DNA of 64,000 nucleotides from Actinomycetes bacterium. Lineage in GTDB: Bacteria > Planctomycetota > Phycisphaerae > JAACET01. Positions within the stretch are counted from its first letter, which is position 1. The number at the start of each line of letters is the position of its first letter. A program made the translations under genes and the position numbers. Below, piece after piece: positions 34,065-42,071 of this stretch. The notes below the pieces were generated by a model. That model made no database searches, was not told the DNA's origin, and saw only the letters and a list, made by a program, of their open reading frames with translations. The stretch spans positions 27,632 to 91,631 of the forward strand of contig JAUXAG010000012.1 in assembly GCA_030614915.1 (NCBI GenBank), in the 5' to 3' direction.

Positions 34065-35102
34065 ATGCTGGCTGGAGTATTTCACGCGTTGAATGATTTA
34101 AGGGTTGAGGAGGTTCCTACGCCCAAGATTAAAACACCGAACGACGTTTTGATAGAAGTTAAAGCTTGTGGACTGTGTGGAACAGATCCGGGGATAATCG
34201 AAGGCAGGCGCCCTACAGCTGTTCCACCTCCATTTATTATAGGCCATGAATATGCTGGCGTAGTCGTAGACGTAGGAAGCAAAGTAGAATCGGTTAAACC
34301 TGAAGATCATGTAGTGGTGCGGCCAACCATACCTTGTCAGAAGTGCTACTATTGCCGTATCGGCAGTCCGAGTTTGTGCCGGTCGTATTTAGATATCGGA
34401 GTGGATATGGGTGATGGAGGCTTCGCAGAGTATAGTCTGATTCCCGAAAATAATGCATACAAAATTCCTGAGTACATGAAATGGAAGGATGCAGTTCTCG
34501 TTGAGCCCCTCTCAATCGTGCTAAATGGCTTAAGATTAGCTCAGATGCGAACAGGAGATATTGTAGTAGTTCTCGGCACAGGCCCGATTGGATTGAATTG
34601 GACAGCAGTTGCCAAGAGATCGGGGGCTGGGAAAGTTATAATTTCTGAACCGAATGATATTAGACGCAGCAGGGCAGATAAGATTGGTGCGGATGTCTGC
34701 ATTAATCCTTTAAAAGAAAATCCGGTTGAAATTGTCAGGGATTTAACCGACGGAGTGGGTGCGAATATAGTTGTTGAGGCCGCAGGGATTTCAGCTACCT
34801 ACGAACAGGCCTTTGAAATGACATCTTATGCCGGAAGGATCGTTTTCTTCGCTCTACCCCCCGCAGAATTCAAGATACAGATCAGCCCTCATGACATCGT
34901 ACGTAATGAGAAACTCATAGTAGGCAACTGGGTAAATTACTTTACCTTCCCGGCCGCCATTACATCAATTCAAAATGGTATTTTGCCGTCAGACATATTG
35001 TTTACTGATGAACTCCCTTTGTCGGAGCTGACAAAAGCAATGGAATTACATAAACAAGGTAAAAGCGCCAAGATACTTATCAAGCCTTCTATTTCTGCCT
35101 GA
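34065..35102 (+). CDS. Zinc-dependent alcohol/polyol dehydrogenase (MDR family)
   Basis: 345 residues from the ATG at 34065 (AAGGAG 10 bases ahead); the ORF-track start 33 bases earlier lacks a site. Catalytic zinc ligands are Cys38 (CGLCGTD), His61-Glu62 (GHEYAG) and probably Glu in VEPLSIVLN. The structural zinc has four cysteines (PCQKCYYCRIGSPSLC). The NAD site is VVVLGTGPIGLNW and ISEPNDIRRSRADKIGAD. This is the sorbitol/threonine/galactitol dehydrogenase branch, oxidising a secondary alcohol of a polyol or sugar acid to a keto group. The substrate is inferred only from the island. Confidence 0.9.
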   Translation: MLAGVFHALNDLRVEEVPTPKIKTPNDVLIEVKACGLCGTDPGIIEGRRPTAVPPPFIIGHEYAGVVVDVGSKVESVKPEDHVVVRPTIPCQKCYYCRIGSPSLCRSYLDIGVDMGDGGFAEYSLIPENNAYKIPEYMKWKDAVLVEPLSIVLNGLRLAQMRTGDIVVVLGTGPIGLNWTAVAKRSGAGKVIISEPNDIRRSRADKIGADVCINPLKENPVEIVRDLTDGVGANIVVEAAGISATYEQAFEMTSYAGRIVFFALPPAEFKIQISPHDIVRNEKLIVGNWVNYFTFPAAITSIQNGILPSDILFTDELPLSELTKAMELHKQGKSAKILIKPSISA

Positions 35103-35199
35103 ACCAGCTCATCAGCTGAAAGGCATCGTGGTGGACCAAGAAGGATGGCCCATCTCCGGCGCTATTATCAGAGCGCGGACGTCCGTTGATGGCGGATAA
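35101..35199 (+). pseudogene. Fragment of a carboxypeptidase-regulatory-like (CarboxypepD_reg) domain
   Basis: Starting at the last bases of the dehydrogenase gene in another frame, the translation EPAHQLKGIVVDQEGWPISG-AIIRARTSVDGG-stop matches the beta-sandwich repeat G.V.D..G.Pi.gA.V. seen in secreted planctomycetal proteins. It has no start and is 33 codons long, so it is a gene scar. Up to 35297 nothing else is seen apart from the AGGAGG site of the next gene. Confidence 0.5.
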
Positions 35200-35297
35200 A
35201 GAATCAATATAGCCCTCGTTTTGACGAAATTCTTAAAATATAAGTTATTGGTACAATCCACTCTTAAACCGGTAGGGTTCTTATCAGGAGGAAGCTC

Positions 35298-36053
35298 ATG
35301 ATAACTATCGATGGCAAAGTTGCTATCGTGACCGGAGGCGCCAAAGGCCTCGGGCGAGCAACGGCGGAACGGCTGATTCAGGCAGGTTCTTCCGGAGTCG
35401 TTGTCGCTGATGTATGTGCTGAGGAGGTCCGCAAGGCGGCAGGGGAAATAACAAACACGTACGGTGTTGAGGTTCTGCCTTGTTGTACAGACGTCTCAGA
35501 CCAGACCCAGGTGGAGGCAATGGCGAAGGCCGCCTTAGACAAGTTTGGACGGATCGACATACTGGTCAATAATGCCAGTATCTGTCCTGTCGTTAGTTGG
35601 GAAGATGCAACTCTAGAAAACTGGAACAAGATACTATCAGTCAATCTGACTGGGATGTATCTTTGTACCCGAGCGGTTATCCCACACCTGAAGAGCCGAG
35701 GAAACGGCCGCATCGTTTATGTCTCCTCACCGTCCGCATATATCGGAAGTGTTGTTGCCCATGTAGCCTATGGTGTCAGCAAAGCTGGTATTATCGCCTT
35801 GATGAAATTTGTAGCCAAGAATTTCGCTGGTGATGGCATTCTGGCCAATGCCATTCTCCCAGGGCCGATGGACACGCCTATGGGTCACAGTTTTGGAGAA
35901 GAGCTCTGGAAAGCCTGGGAGCAGAAGGCCCCCCTCAAACGCCATGCTTCAGCCAGTGAAATTGCTGACTCCATATTGTTCCTGGTGTCAGACCAGAGCA
36001 GTTACATAACCGGCCACGTGTTGTGGGTGGATGGTGGTTATAGCCTGACGTGA
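35298..36053 (+). CDS. SDR-family dehydrogenase, copy 2
   Basis: This 251-residue protein has a perfect AGGAGG site. Motifs: TGGAKGLGRA (cofactor loop), VVADVCAEE (Asp, NAD-type), NNASICP, VYVSSPSAYIGSVVAHVAYGVSKAG (Ser and YxxxK triad) and ITGHVLWVDGGYSL. It looks like a 3-oxoacyl-ACP-reductase-type SDR used for sugar or hydroxyacid oxidation in catabolic clusters. It stands between a gene scar and a cupin gene; copies 1 and 3 are elsewhere in the island. The specific substrate is unknown. Confidence 0.88.
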   Translation: MITIDGKVAIVTGGAKGLGRATAERLIQAGSSGVVVADVCAEEVRKAAGEITNTYGVEVLPCCTDVSDQTQVEAMAKAALDKFGRIDILVNNASICPVVSWEDATLENWNKILSVNLTGMYLCTRAVIPHLKSRGNGRIVYVSSPSAYIGSVVAHVAYGVSKAGIIALMKFVAKNFAGDGILANAILPGPMDTPMGHSFGEELWKAWEQKAPLKRHASASEIADSILFLVSDQSSYITGHVLWVDGGYSLT

Positions 36054-36093
36054 GATCGCTTGCCAAGGACAAGGTGCGAGGATATGAGCAATT

Positions 36094-36261
36094 GCCTGTG
36101 CTTGTGACCGGGCTGTCGGCCAGGCGCTGGAACAGCTTAGGCAACAGCCTGCCAAGCAGGGCAGAGCACGCATACTCGCTGAAAAGAGCGTTGGGCTGGA
36201 CGATCCCGGGATGGTAGCTTTCAAACGAATGATCGAGGCAATTTCTGACAGTTCCCGCTGA
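36094..36261 (+). other. Possible gene remnant between SDR and cupin genes
   Basis: A 55-codon open stretch without start (ACDRAVGQALEQLRQQPA..., VGLDDPGMVAFKRMIEAI, ending at TGA) looks more protein-like than chance, but I cannot name a family. The rest of 36054-36349 holds nothing apart from an AGGAGG site before the cupin ATG. Confidence 0.25.
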
Positions 36262-36349
36262 ATCAGGCGGACTTCGTATGGCTCGAAAGAACGACCTGCA
36301 TAAAACAACAAAAAACAGAGGATACAAATAACAGGAGGCTTGGATTATC

Positions 36350-36775
36350 ATGGCCAAAGGAACCATAGTCAAACTTGGAGACGTTGTACCTTTTTCTCCC
36401 CCGGAATTCGCCAAACAGTTTTCTTCTAAGATGCTCCTGGATAAGAGTAACTCAGGCTCCGACCAGCTGCATGTGAATCACTTTACGCTCGAAGGCGGCT
36501 GTAGCACAACCTGCGGAGTTCATAAGCCGCCTTTCGATGAGATTTACTATGTGCTGAGTGGCAAGGCTACTCTTGAGCTTGATGGCGTTGCGCATGACAT
36601 CGAAAAAGACACCCTCGCCTTTATTCCTGGAGGCACTTCGCATTCCCTCAAAAATAAGAGCGAAACCGAGGACTTAGTCATCCTGACAATTTGGCCAAAA
36701 CAGCCAGAGCCAGGAGTGAACGTGCTATATGACATGAGAAAGGAAGCTTGGGGCCGAACTTTTCGTTCGCGCTAA
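36350..36775 (+). CDS. Cupin-domain protein, copy 1
   Basis: This 141-residue single-domain cupin has both conserved motifs: HKPPFDEIYYVLSGKATLELDG (motif 1, H-x-E type) and DTLAFIPGGTSHSLKNKS (motif 2, with His). Such proteins bind a metal and act as sugar-acid isomerases, dioxygenases or sensors. Motif 1 has H...DEIYYV with a Glu but only one obvious His. It sits between dehydrogenase and UroD-like genes of the island; a paralogue is at 40203. No reaction can be assigned from sequence. Confidence 0.82.
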   Translation: MAKGTIVKLGDVVPFSPPEFAKQFSSKMLLDKSNSGSDQLHVNHFTLEGGCSTTCGVHKPPFDEIYYVLSGKATLELDGVAHDIEKDTLAFIPGGTSHSLKNKSETEDLVILTIWPKQPEPGVNVLYDMRKEAWGRTFRSR

Positions 36776-36893
36776 TCTGGCCTAATCACCATGAAAAAGC
36801 CCCCGCCTATAACTAACGTAGCTACCAACAAACTCACAATAAATTAGGGTATCACTCGTGGGGCAGGTCAATGAAGAATGGAAGGAACACACA

Positions 36894-37964
36894 ATGATAC
36901 AGAAACCACTGCAAGAGCTACTGAGAAAGCACCGAGCGTTTTGGAATCAAGAACAAACCGAGTTTCCCCTCTTAGGATTTACAACCGCTTGTTACTTTTG
37001 TCGCGAGGAGTTTAGCCCCGTTTCAATCCCTACAGATCGCTACTTGACCCCACAGGATTTCGACGTCGATGTTTTTCTGGAGTTATATAATCGCCAATAT
37101 ATCGAGAGTCAAAAAATGGCTGGCGACCAGATTTGGACGGCTTGCCCTCCGTGGGCTGTTCTCTGGATGGAAGCAATAGTCGGCTGTCCTCTTCGGTCTG
37201 ATGAAAAGACCATTTGGACTGAACCATTCTTGAAAAACATTTTGGACCAGCAGGATGTCAAAATCTCGTTAGAAAATCCTTGGTTTCAGAAGTTGCTCGA
37301 GTTTACAACCAAGCTGGTAGATCAGTCTGACGGACGTTATCCCGTTGGAATTCCTTTCATGGATGGCCCATTAGATATTCTATCCGCAATGGTTGGCCCC
37401 GAAAACGCGATGGTGGATTTCTATGACCATCCTGATGAGGCATGTAGGTTAATTCAAACACTTGCGGACTTGTGGATACAGGTGGCCGAAGCTCTATTAA
37501 GCCTAATTCCAGCGTTTCGCGGCGGATATTGCGGCGGATTCAGACAGGTCTGGGCGCCTGGAAAATGCCCGGAGACACAGGATGACGCCATGGCAATGTT
37601 CTCTCCGGATCTTTATCGGGAGCTTGCGCTGCCCGGGCTGCGCCGAATCATGTCTAGGTTCGATTATCCTTCAGTCCATTTGCATTCGTGTTCTCTACAA
37701 CACCTCGATACATTTCTTGCGATACCCGAATTGGCTGCCGTCGAAATAACCGCTGATGTGGGGGGACTTTCGGTCCCAGAACTAATTCCTCTTATTGCCA
37801 AATCCCAAAGGCAGAAGCCCACCATTGTTCATGGTAAGTTTACCACAGATGAGATGAGACAAATGATACAAGGTCTTGGGCCTGAAGGATTGTGGATCAT
37901 TACTCGAGTCGACTGCGCCGAGGTTGCTAACGAGATGTTCAGGGAACTAATGGTCAACCAATGA
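36894..37964 (+). CDS. Uroporphyrinogen decarboxylase-like (URO-D superfamily) protein
   Basis: 356 residues from the ATG at 36894 (GGAAGGAA upstream); a GTG 36 bases earlier is less likely. Features of the URO-D/methyltransferase superfamily are visible: PLLGFTTACYF near the N-terminus, VGIPFMDGPLDILSAMVG, MFSPDLYRELALPGLRRIM, VHLHSCSLQHLDTFL with a possible metal-binding H-x-C, and a TIM-barrel end PTIVHGKFTTDEM. It lacks the porphyrin-binding Arg/Asp pattern of true HemE, and no haem genes are nearby. Members in catabolic gene clusters are of unknown role, some being corrinoid-dependent methyltransferase-like. Most likely an uncharacterised carbohydrate-island member. Confidence 0.75.
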   Translation: MIQKPLQELLRKHRAFWNQEQTEFPLLGFTTACYFCREEFSPVSIPTDRYLTPQDFDVDVFLELYNRQYIESQKMAGDQIWTACPPWAVLWMEAIVGCPLRSDEKTIWTEPFLKNILDQQDVKISLENPWFQKLLEFTTKLVDQSDGRYPVGIPFMDGPLDILSAMVGPENAMVDFYDHPDEACRLIQTLADLWIQVAEALLSLIPAFRGGYCGGFRQVWAPGKCPETQDDAMAMFSPDLYRELALPGLRRIMSRFDYPSVHLHSCSLQHLDTFLAIPELAAVEITADVGGLSVPELIPLIAKSQRQKPTIVHGKFTTDEMRQMIQGLGPEGLWIITRVDCAEVANEMFRELMVNQ

Positions 37965-38100
37965 GCCCATGAGAACATATGTGACTACCTTTTTGGAGCG
38001 CTTAGCTGAGGGTCTTCAGTGTCGTGAAAAACAAATTCAGGCTTGTTTGTAGAAGATATAGTAAGGTGCCAATAGTGCCCTTACTGAAGGAGTAACGATT

Positions 38101-38211
38101 ATGGATCACCAAGACAATAGCTTACAATTCCAACAGTTCCGAAATTTACTGGTAGTACTTGTGGGAAGCGCACTGCCTCTGATTTTTGTCAGTTCTATTA
38201 GGACGAACTAA
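38101..38211 (+). CDS. Possible 36-residue membrane peptide or truncated gene start
   Basis: ATG at 38101 follows GAAGGAG with good spacing. The product starts MDHQDNSLQFQQFRN and continues with one hydrophobic stretch (LLVVLVGSALPLIFVSSI) before a TAA. It could be a genuine one-helix protein or the first codons of a membrane-protein gene that has lost the rest. It is too short for the ORF track. The rest of 37965-38378 shows nothing more. Confidence 0.4.
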   Translation: MDHQDNSLQFQQFRNLLVVLVGSALPLIFVSSIRTN

Positions 38212-38378
38212 AATTAATTAATACTAAGAATTTAACATGAAGTATTCCCGAGTAAGATAGTATTAGCATAGTAGGGGCGCCTGTCCATTATCGGTGGCAA
38301 ACTCTGTTTGCCGGGAACAATATTTAGCAGTATTTGTGCAAATACGAAGAGCACTGACAGACAACGAGGAGAGGCATT

Positions 38379-39176
38379 ATGGCCAGATTCGAAGGAAAGA
38401 CGTTGATAGTAACGGGTGGCGCTTCCGGGATCGGGGAGGCGACGGTAAAAGAATTTGCCGCAGAGGGGGGATCTGTAGCCATTATCGATATAAATGATGA
38501 GTTAGGGCCGCAGGTGGTTGAAGAAATCAAGCAAAGTGGTGGCAAGGCAATCTATGTCCACTGTGATGTGGCCGAGCCTGAGGATTGCGTGCAGGCTGTC
38601 AGGCAGACTAAGGAGGCATTCAAGAGAGTGGATTACTTGGTCAATTCGGCTGCGACATTTCTCACCAAGGGACTGGATGGGGATAAGGAAACTTGGGAGA
38701 AGAGCTTGGGTGTAAACGTTATTGGCCTGTTCAATATGGTCAAGGCTTATGTCCCGGCGGTCAAGCAGGTCGGCGAGGGTGCAATTGTCAACCTTTCGTC
38801 AATCTCCGGCTATATCGCCCAGGCCAATCAATGGACTTACAACACCACTAAGGGCGCTATTCTAACGATCACCCGCTGCATGGCTATGGACCTTGCAAGG
38901 TACGGCATAAGGGTGAACAGCGTTTCACCCGGGTTTATATGGACGCCAGCTGTCATAGATATGGCCAACGGTGACATCGAGAAATATGATCCGATTTGGG
39001 GCAAGTTCCATATACTGAAGCGCTGCGGGAAACCGCGCGAAGTCGCTCAGCCGATTCTGTTCCTGCTATCTGAAGAGGCATCTTTTATTACAGCCTCGGA
39101 CCTGCACGTGGACGGCGGATACCTTGCTGTCGGTTCCGAAGGACTCGGACAATCCGCAGAGTGGGCCGACGAATGA
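38379..39176 (+). CDS. SDR-family dehydrogenase, copy 3
   Basis: This 265-residue protein has GAGGAGAGG upstream of the ATG. Motifs: TGGASGIGEA, IIDINDELG (Asp for NAD), NSAATFL (in place of NNAG), VNLSSISGYIAQANQWTYNTTKGA (Ser and YxxxK) and ITASDLHVDGGYLAV. The NNAG-to-NSAA change is tolerated in some SDRs. It precedes the second cyclase gene by about 28 bases, repeating the SDR-plus-cyclase pairing seen around 30.7-33.2 kb. A sugar or sugar-acid dehydrogenase is likely; the exact substrate is unknown. Confidence 0.87.
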   Translation: MARFEGKTLIVTGGASGIGEATVKEFAAEGGSVAIIDINDELGPQVVEEIKQSGGKAIYVHCDVAEPEDCVQAVRQTKEAFKRVDYLVNSAATFLTKGLDGDKETWEKSLGVNVIGLFNMVKAYVPAVKQVGEGAIVNLSSISGYIAQANQWTYNTTKGAILTITRCMAMDLARYGIRVNSVSPGFIWTPAVIDMANGDIEKYDPIWGKFHILKRCGKPREVAQPILFLLSEEASFITASDLHVDGGYLAVGSEGLGQSAEWADE

Positions 39177-39203
39177 TATGTGGAGAATTCTAAAGGGAAG
39201 AAA

Positions 39204-39839
39204 ATGAGAAAAATAATCGATTTGACCCACACTCTTTTTGACGGGTTGAAAGCTTTTCCCGGCAATTTAAATGTCAGCTATAAGCCAATGCACGAAATTA
39301 AAAACGGTGGCTATCGTGTCGGAGAATTGTACATGGATGGGCATACCGGAACACACCTTGATGTTCCCAGACACGTCTTTCCCGAAGGACGAACTTTGGA
39401 TAAACTTGACCTGACCAAGTGTATTGGACCAGCTATACGCATTTCTGTTCCCAAGGCTGCCGGGGAAGAGATTATCCTTGATGACCTTGCACCTTATGAG
39501 GCGAGAATCAAAGAAATCAAACGGGTTGTTCTGGCAACCGGATGGAGTACCATGTTCGGCTCAAGCCAGTTTTACGAAAACTATCCTGGCATATCCGACC
39601 GGGCTGCATCATGGCTGATTGATTTAGGAGTTGTACTAGTGGGCATGGACCTGCCTTCGGTACATCCGGACCGGGGCATTGAGATTCATCATATATTTCT
39701 CAGGAAGGAAGTTGTAGTTGTCGAAGCGATAGCTTGGCCCGAGAAAGTACCTCAGGACGAATTTGAGATAATCTGTCTTCCTCTTTCGATACGAGGAGGC
39801 GATGGGTCTCCAGCTCGTGTCGTTGCGATTGTGGATTGA
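39204..39839 (+). CDS. PF04199-type cyclase/hydrolase, copy 2
   Basis: 211 residues from the ATG at 39204 with AAGGGAAG ahead; the ORF-track ATG at 39180 lacks a site. It starts RKIIDLTHTLFDGLKAFPG and has the metal motif HTGTHLDVPRHVF (HxGTHxDxPxHxF), the KLDLTKCIGPA stretch shared with copy 1, and VGMDLPSVHP with IEIHHIFL. Copy 1 has DKLDLSKCVGPA, so the two are clear paralogues, though copy 2 differs in the substrate loop. It is a metal-dependent hydrolase/cyclase, possibly a lactonase or formamidase-type step in the island. Confidence 0.85.
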   Translation: MRKIIDLTHTLFDGLKAFPGNLNVSYKPMHEIKNGGYRVGELYMDGHTGTHLDVPRHVFPEGRTLDKLDLTKCIGPAIRISVPKAAGEEIILDDLAPYEARIKEIKRVVLATGWSTMFGSSQFYENYPGISDRAASWLIDLGVVLVGMDLPSVHPDRGIEIHHIFLRKEVVVVEAIAWPEKVPQDEFEIICLPLSIRGGDGSPARVVAIVD

Positions 39840-40038
39840 TCCTTTGCAAGAAAACTTGGATTGGTCATTCCATCTCAGCTAAGAGACCTCCCTGTTTTCC
39901 TGACAAGACGCATCCAAGACCAGCTGGCTGCGAATTTGTGCCTTGATTTCGCCCATCAAGACGGCTACTTTTGCTGGCGAGCTGCACAAAATCGAAGTAC
40001 CTACCGTAACATCTCGGAAATCGTTTGGGAGAATAACG

Positions 40039-40200
40039 ATGCCCAAAATCGAAGTACAGGAAATGGGGCACATTGATCGGAGTGATTCGGCTTTTCCCAC
40101 GTTGGTAAGCTTGGACAATGGCGACATCATTTGCGGGTTCAGCGTAGGCGGTGGGCCGTCAGCAATGCTGGGTAAACAGTATTTGTGTATCGGAGGCTGA
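40039..40200 (+). pseudogene. Sialidase/BNR-like protein, N-terminal fragment
   Basis: ATG at 40039 follows GGGAGA. The 53 codons read MPKIEVQEMGHIDRSDSAFP, then TLVSLDNGDIICGFSVGGGP, a pattern I recall from the first blade of sialidase-like (BNR) glycoside hydrolases (RSDsAFPt.v.L.nGDiicgFsvGGGP). The frame ends after 'GKQYLCIGG' where the cupin ribosome site begins, so the rest of the gene was deleted. 39840-40038 has no gene; the ORF at 39943 merely extends this frame upstream. Confidence 0.55.
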
Positions 40201-40202
40201 TT

Positions 40203-40598
40203 ATGAAGTATGTTAATAATGTGCAGGATTTGGCGCCGGATCAAGATAAACGTTCCCTGCGAGCTAATCTGAAAACTTCGGAGTCCGGCATTCTGCGGGA
40301 TACTCTTTTCCTAGTCGACCCTGAAAATTCTCCTTCGCAGACGCTGAAGATGGGACACACCACAATTTATCCTACGGGTACAACAACAGGCCATACCCAT
40401 GATGATATGGAGGAAGTATATTATGTGGTCTCTGGCGAAGGGACTATGAGGGTGGGTGATGATGAGTTTCCTATAAGAACAGGAGACGCTTTGTATGTGC
40501 CGCCTGGAGAGTTTCATACCACAATTCAGAAAGGCAACCTGCCTCTAACGCTGGTTTGGGTGACGGGTAGGCTGACCAATAGAGGAGGCAACAAATAG
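40203..40598 (+). CDS. Cupin-domain protein, copy 2
   Basis: 131 residues from the ATG at 40203, which has CGGAGG 7 bases upstream; the ORF-track start 18 bases earlier lies within the truncated sialidase frame. Cupin motif 1 is GHTHDDMEEVYYVVSGEGTMRVGD with the full H-x-H...E set, and motif 2 is GDALYVPPGEFHTTIQKG with the last His. All four ligands are present, so a metal is probably bound. The next gene, aldehyde dehydrogenase, starts directly after the stop. It could be a sugar isomerase-type or substrate-binding cupin; the reaction is unknown. Confidence 0.85.
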   Translation: MKYVNNVQDLAPDQDKRSLRANLKTSESGILRDTLFLVDPENSPSQTLKMGHTTIYPTGTTTGHTHDDMEEVYYVVSGEGTMRVGDDEFPIRTGDALYVPPGEFHTTIQKGNLPLTLVWVTGRLTNRGGNK

Positions 40599-42056
40599 AT
40601 GATATTTCAACCCATGTTGATTGCAGGCCGCTGGGTTGAGGCTTCTGACGGGGGTGTGATTGGGGTCGTCAATCCCGCGACCGAGGAAGTTTTTGCCACA
40701 GTACCGAAGGCTAACGCTGACGATGTGAAAGTGGCAATTGAATCGGCAGATAACAGTTTTGCCTCGTGGGCAAAGTTGTCACCGGCGCAGAGGTCTGATT
40801 ACTTACGTAAAGCCTGTGCGTTAGTTATGGAGCGGCACAAGGAAATTGCTCGGGTGATGACCACCGAAGAGGGCAAACCTCTTTTGGAAGCAGAGGGTGA
40901 AGTTAAAAAAGCCGCTAAGATCTTGCGTTACTATGCCGAAGAAGGCCAGCGCGTCTATGGTAGAATCATATCCAACGCCGAGGCCGATACCCAAAGCCGT
41001 GTTGTCTATCAGCCTATCGGCCCCACCGCAGCAATAAGCCCCTGGAACTACCCAGTTGAATTAGTGGCCTGGAAAGTTGGAGCCGCCTTGGCTGCAGGCT
41101 GTACTATGGTCGTTAAACCTCCCTCACTTACGCCTGTTAGCCCTCTGTTTTTTCTGAAGTGTCTTGATGATGCTGGTCTGCCGCCTGGTGTTGTCAATGC
41201 CTGCCCAGGTCCGGGAGCTACGGTAGGCAAACAACTAATCGAAAGTGAGCGTATAAAGAAAGTGGCCTTTACAGGTTCTACCGAGGTCGGCAGGAGGATA
41301 CTTCGCGAATGTGCTGCTAATATGAAGAAAGTTTCCTTGGAGTTGGATGGCCATTGCCCATTAATAGTGTGTAAGAACTGTGATATTGATGCGGCCGTAA
41401 AGGGTGCTACACGTCGCAGTTTCCGAAACATGGGGCAGATATGCATTGCCCTCAATCGAATTTATGTGCATCGGGAAGTTATAGATGAATTTCTTAGGAG
41501 ATTTGTTGAATGTGTAGGTAAATTGGTTATAGGCAATGGCTTGGCCAGAATCCCGTGTGATTTAGGACCGATGGCAAATCAAGAGGGGATCGAGAAGGCT
41601 CAGCGACATATTAAGGACGCTTTAGAAAAAGGAGCTAAGATAGCCTGCGGCGGCGGACGTCCGCAAGGCAAAGAATTCAGCAAAGGACACTTCTTTCAGC
41701 CCACAGTATTAACCGACGTCAACCATGATATGCTGGTTATGAAAAAGGAGACTTTCGGTCCGGTTGTGGGGGTCATGGCTTTTGATAGTTTGGACGAGGC
41801 TATTGAATTGGCAAACGATACGCCCTACGGCCTGGCCGCTTACGCCTTTACCAACAGCCTTGAGGATTCAGATCGTCTTTGCAGAGAACTCAACTCCGGC
41901 AATGTAGCTGTCAATAATGTCGACGCCGGCGTTATAAATGCGCCTTATGGCGGCTGGAAGGAAAGCGGCCAGGGATACGAGCACGGCCCCGAGGGATTAT
42001 ATGAATACCTTAAGGCTAAACATTTACGCATACGTTTCTTGAGCAGTGGACCATAA
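40599..42056 (+). CDS. NAD(P)-dependent aldehyde dehydrogenase
   Basis: This 485-residue protein starts on the base after the cupin stop; GAGGAGG lies 12 bases upstream. The ALDH pattern is complete: SPWNYPVELVAWKVGAALAAG (cofactor, oxyanion Asn), VVKPPSLTP, VAFTGSTEVG, catalytic Glu in VSLELDG (usual LELGG), catalytic Cys in NMGQICIA and EXFGPVV (KETFGPVVGVM). It oxidises an aldehyde, for example glycolaldehyde, lactaldehyde or succinate semialdehyde, formed by an aldolase of the island. The LELDG change is a small oddity. The reading frame appears intact. Confidence 0.92.
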   Translation: MIFQPMLIAGRWVEASDGGVIGVVNPATEEVFATVPKANADDVKVAIESADNSFASWAKLSPAQRSDYLRKACALVMERHKEIARVMTTEEGKPLLEAEGEVKKAAKILRYYAEEGQRVYGRIISNAEADTQSRVVYQPIGPTAAISPWNYPVELVAWKVGAALAAGCTMVVKPPSLTPVSPLFFLKCLDDAGLPPGVVNACPGPGATVGKQLIESERIKKVAFTGSTEVGRRILRECAANMKKVSLELDGHCPLIVCKNCDIDAAVKGATRRSFRNMGQICIALNRIYVHREVIDEFLRRFVECVGKLVIGNGLARIPCDLGPMANQEGIEKAQRHIKDALEKGAKIACGGGRPQGKEFSKGHFFQPTVLTDVNHDMLVMKKETFGPVVGVMAFDSLDEAIELANDTPYGLAAYAFTNSLEDSDRLCRELNSGNVAVNNVDAGVINAPYGGWKESGQGYEHGPEGLYEYLKAKHLRIRFLSSGP

Positions 42057-42071
42057 ATGAATAGGTAAATT

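Noticed and set aside
36894-37964. HemE (uroporphyrinogen decarboxylase) and thus a haem pathway
   Set aside because: Only superfamily-level likeness; no other haem genes and the typical HemE substrate residues are not evident.
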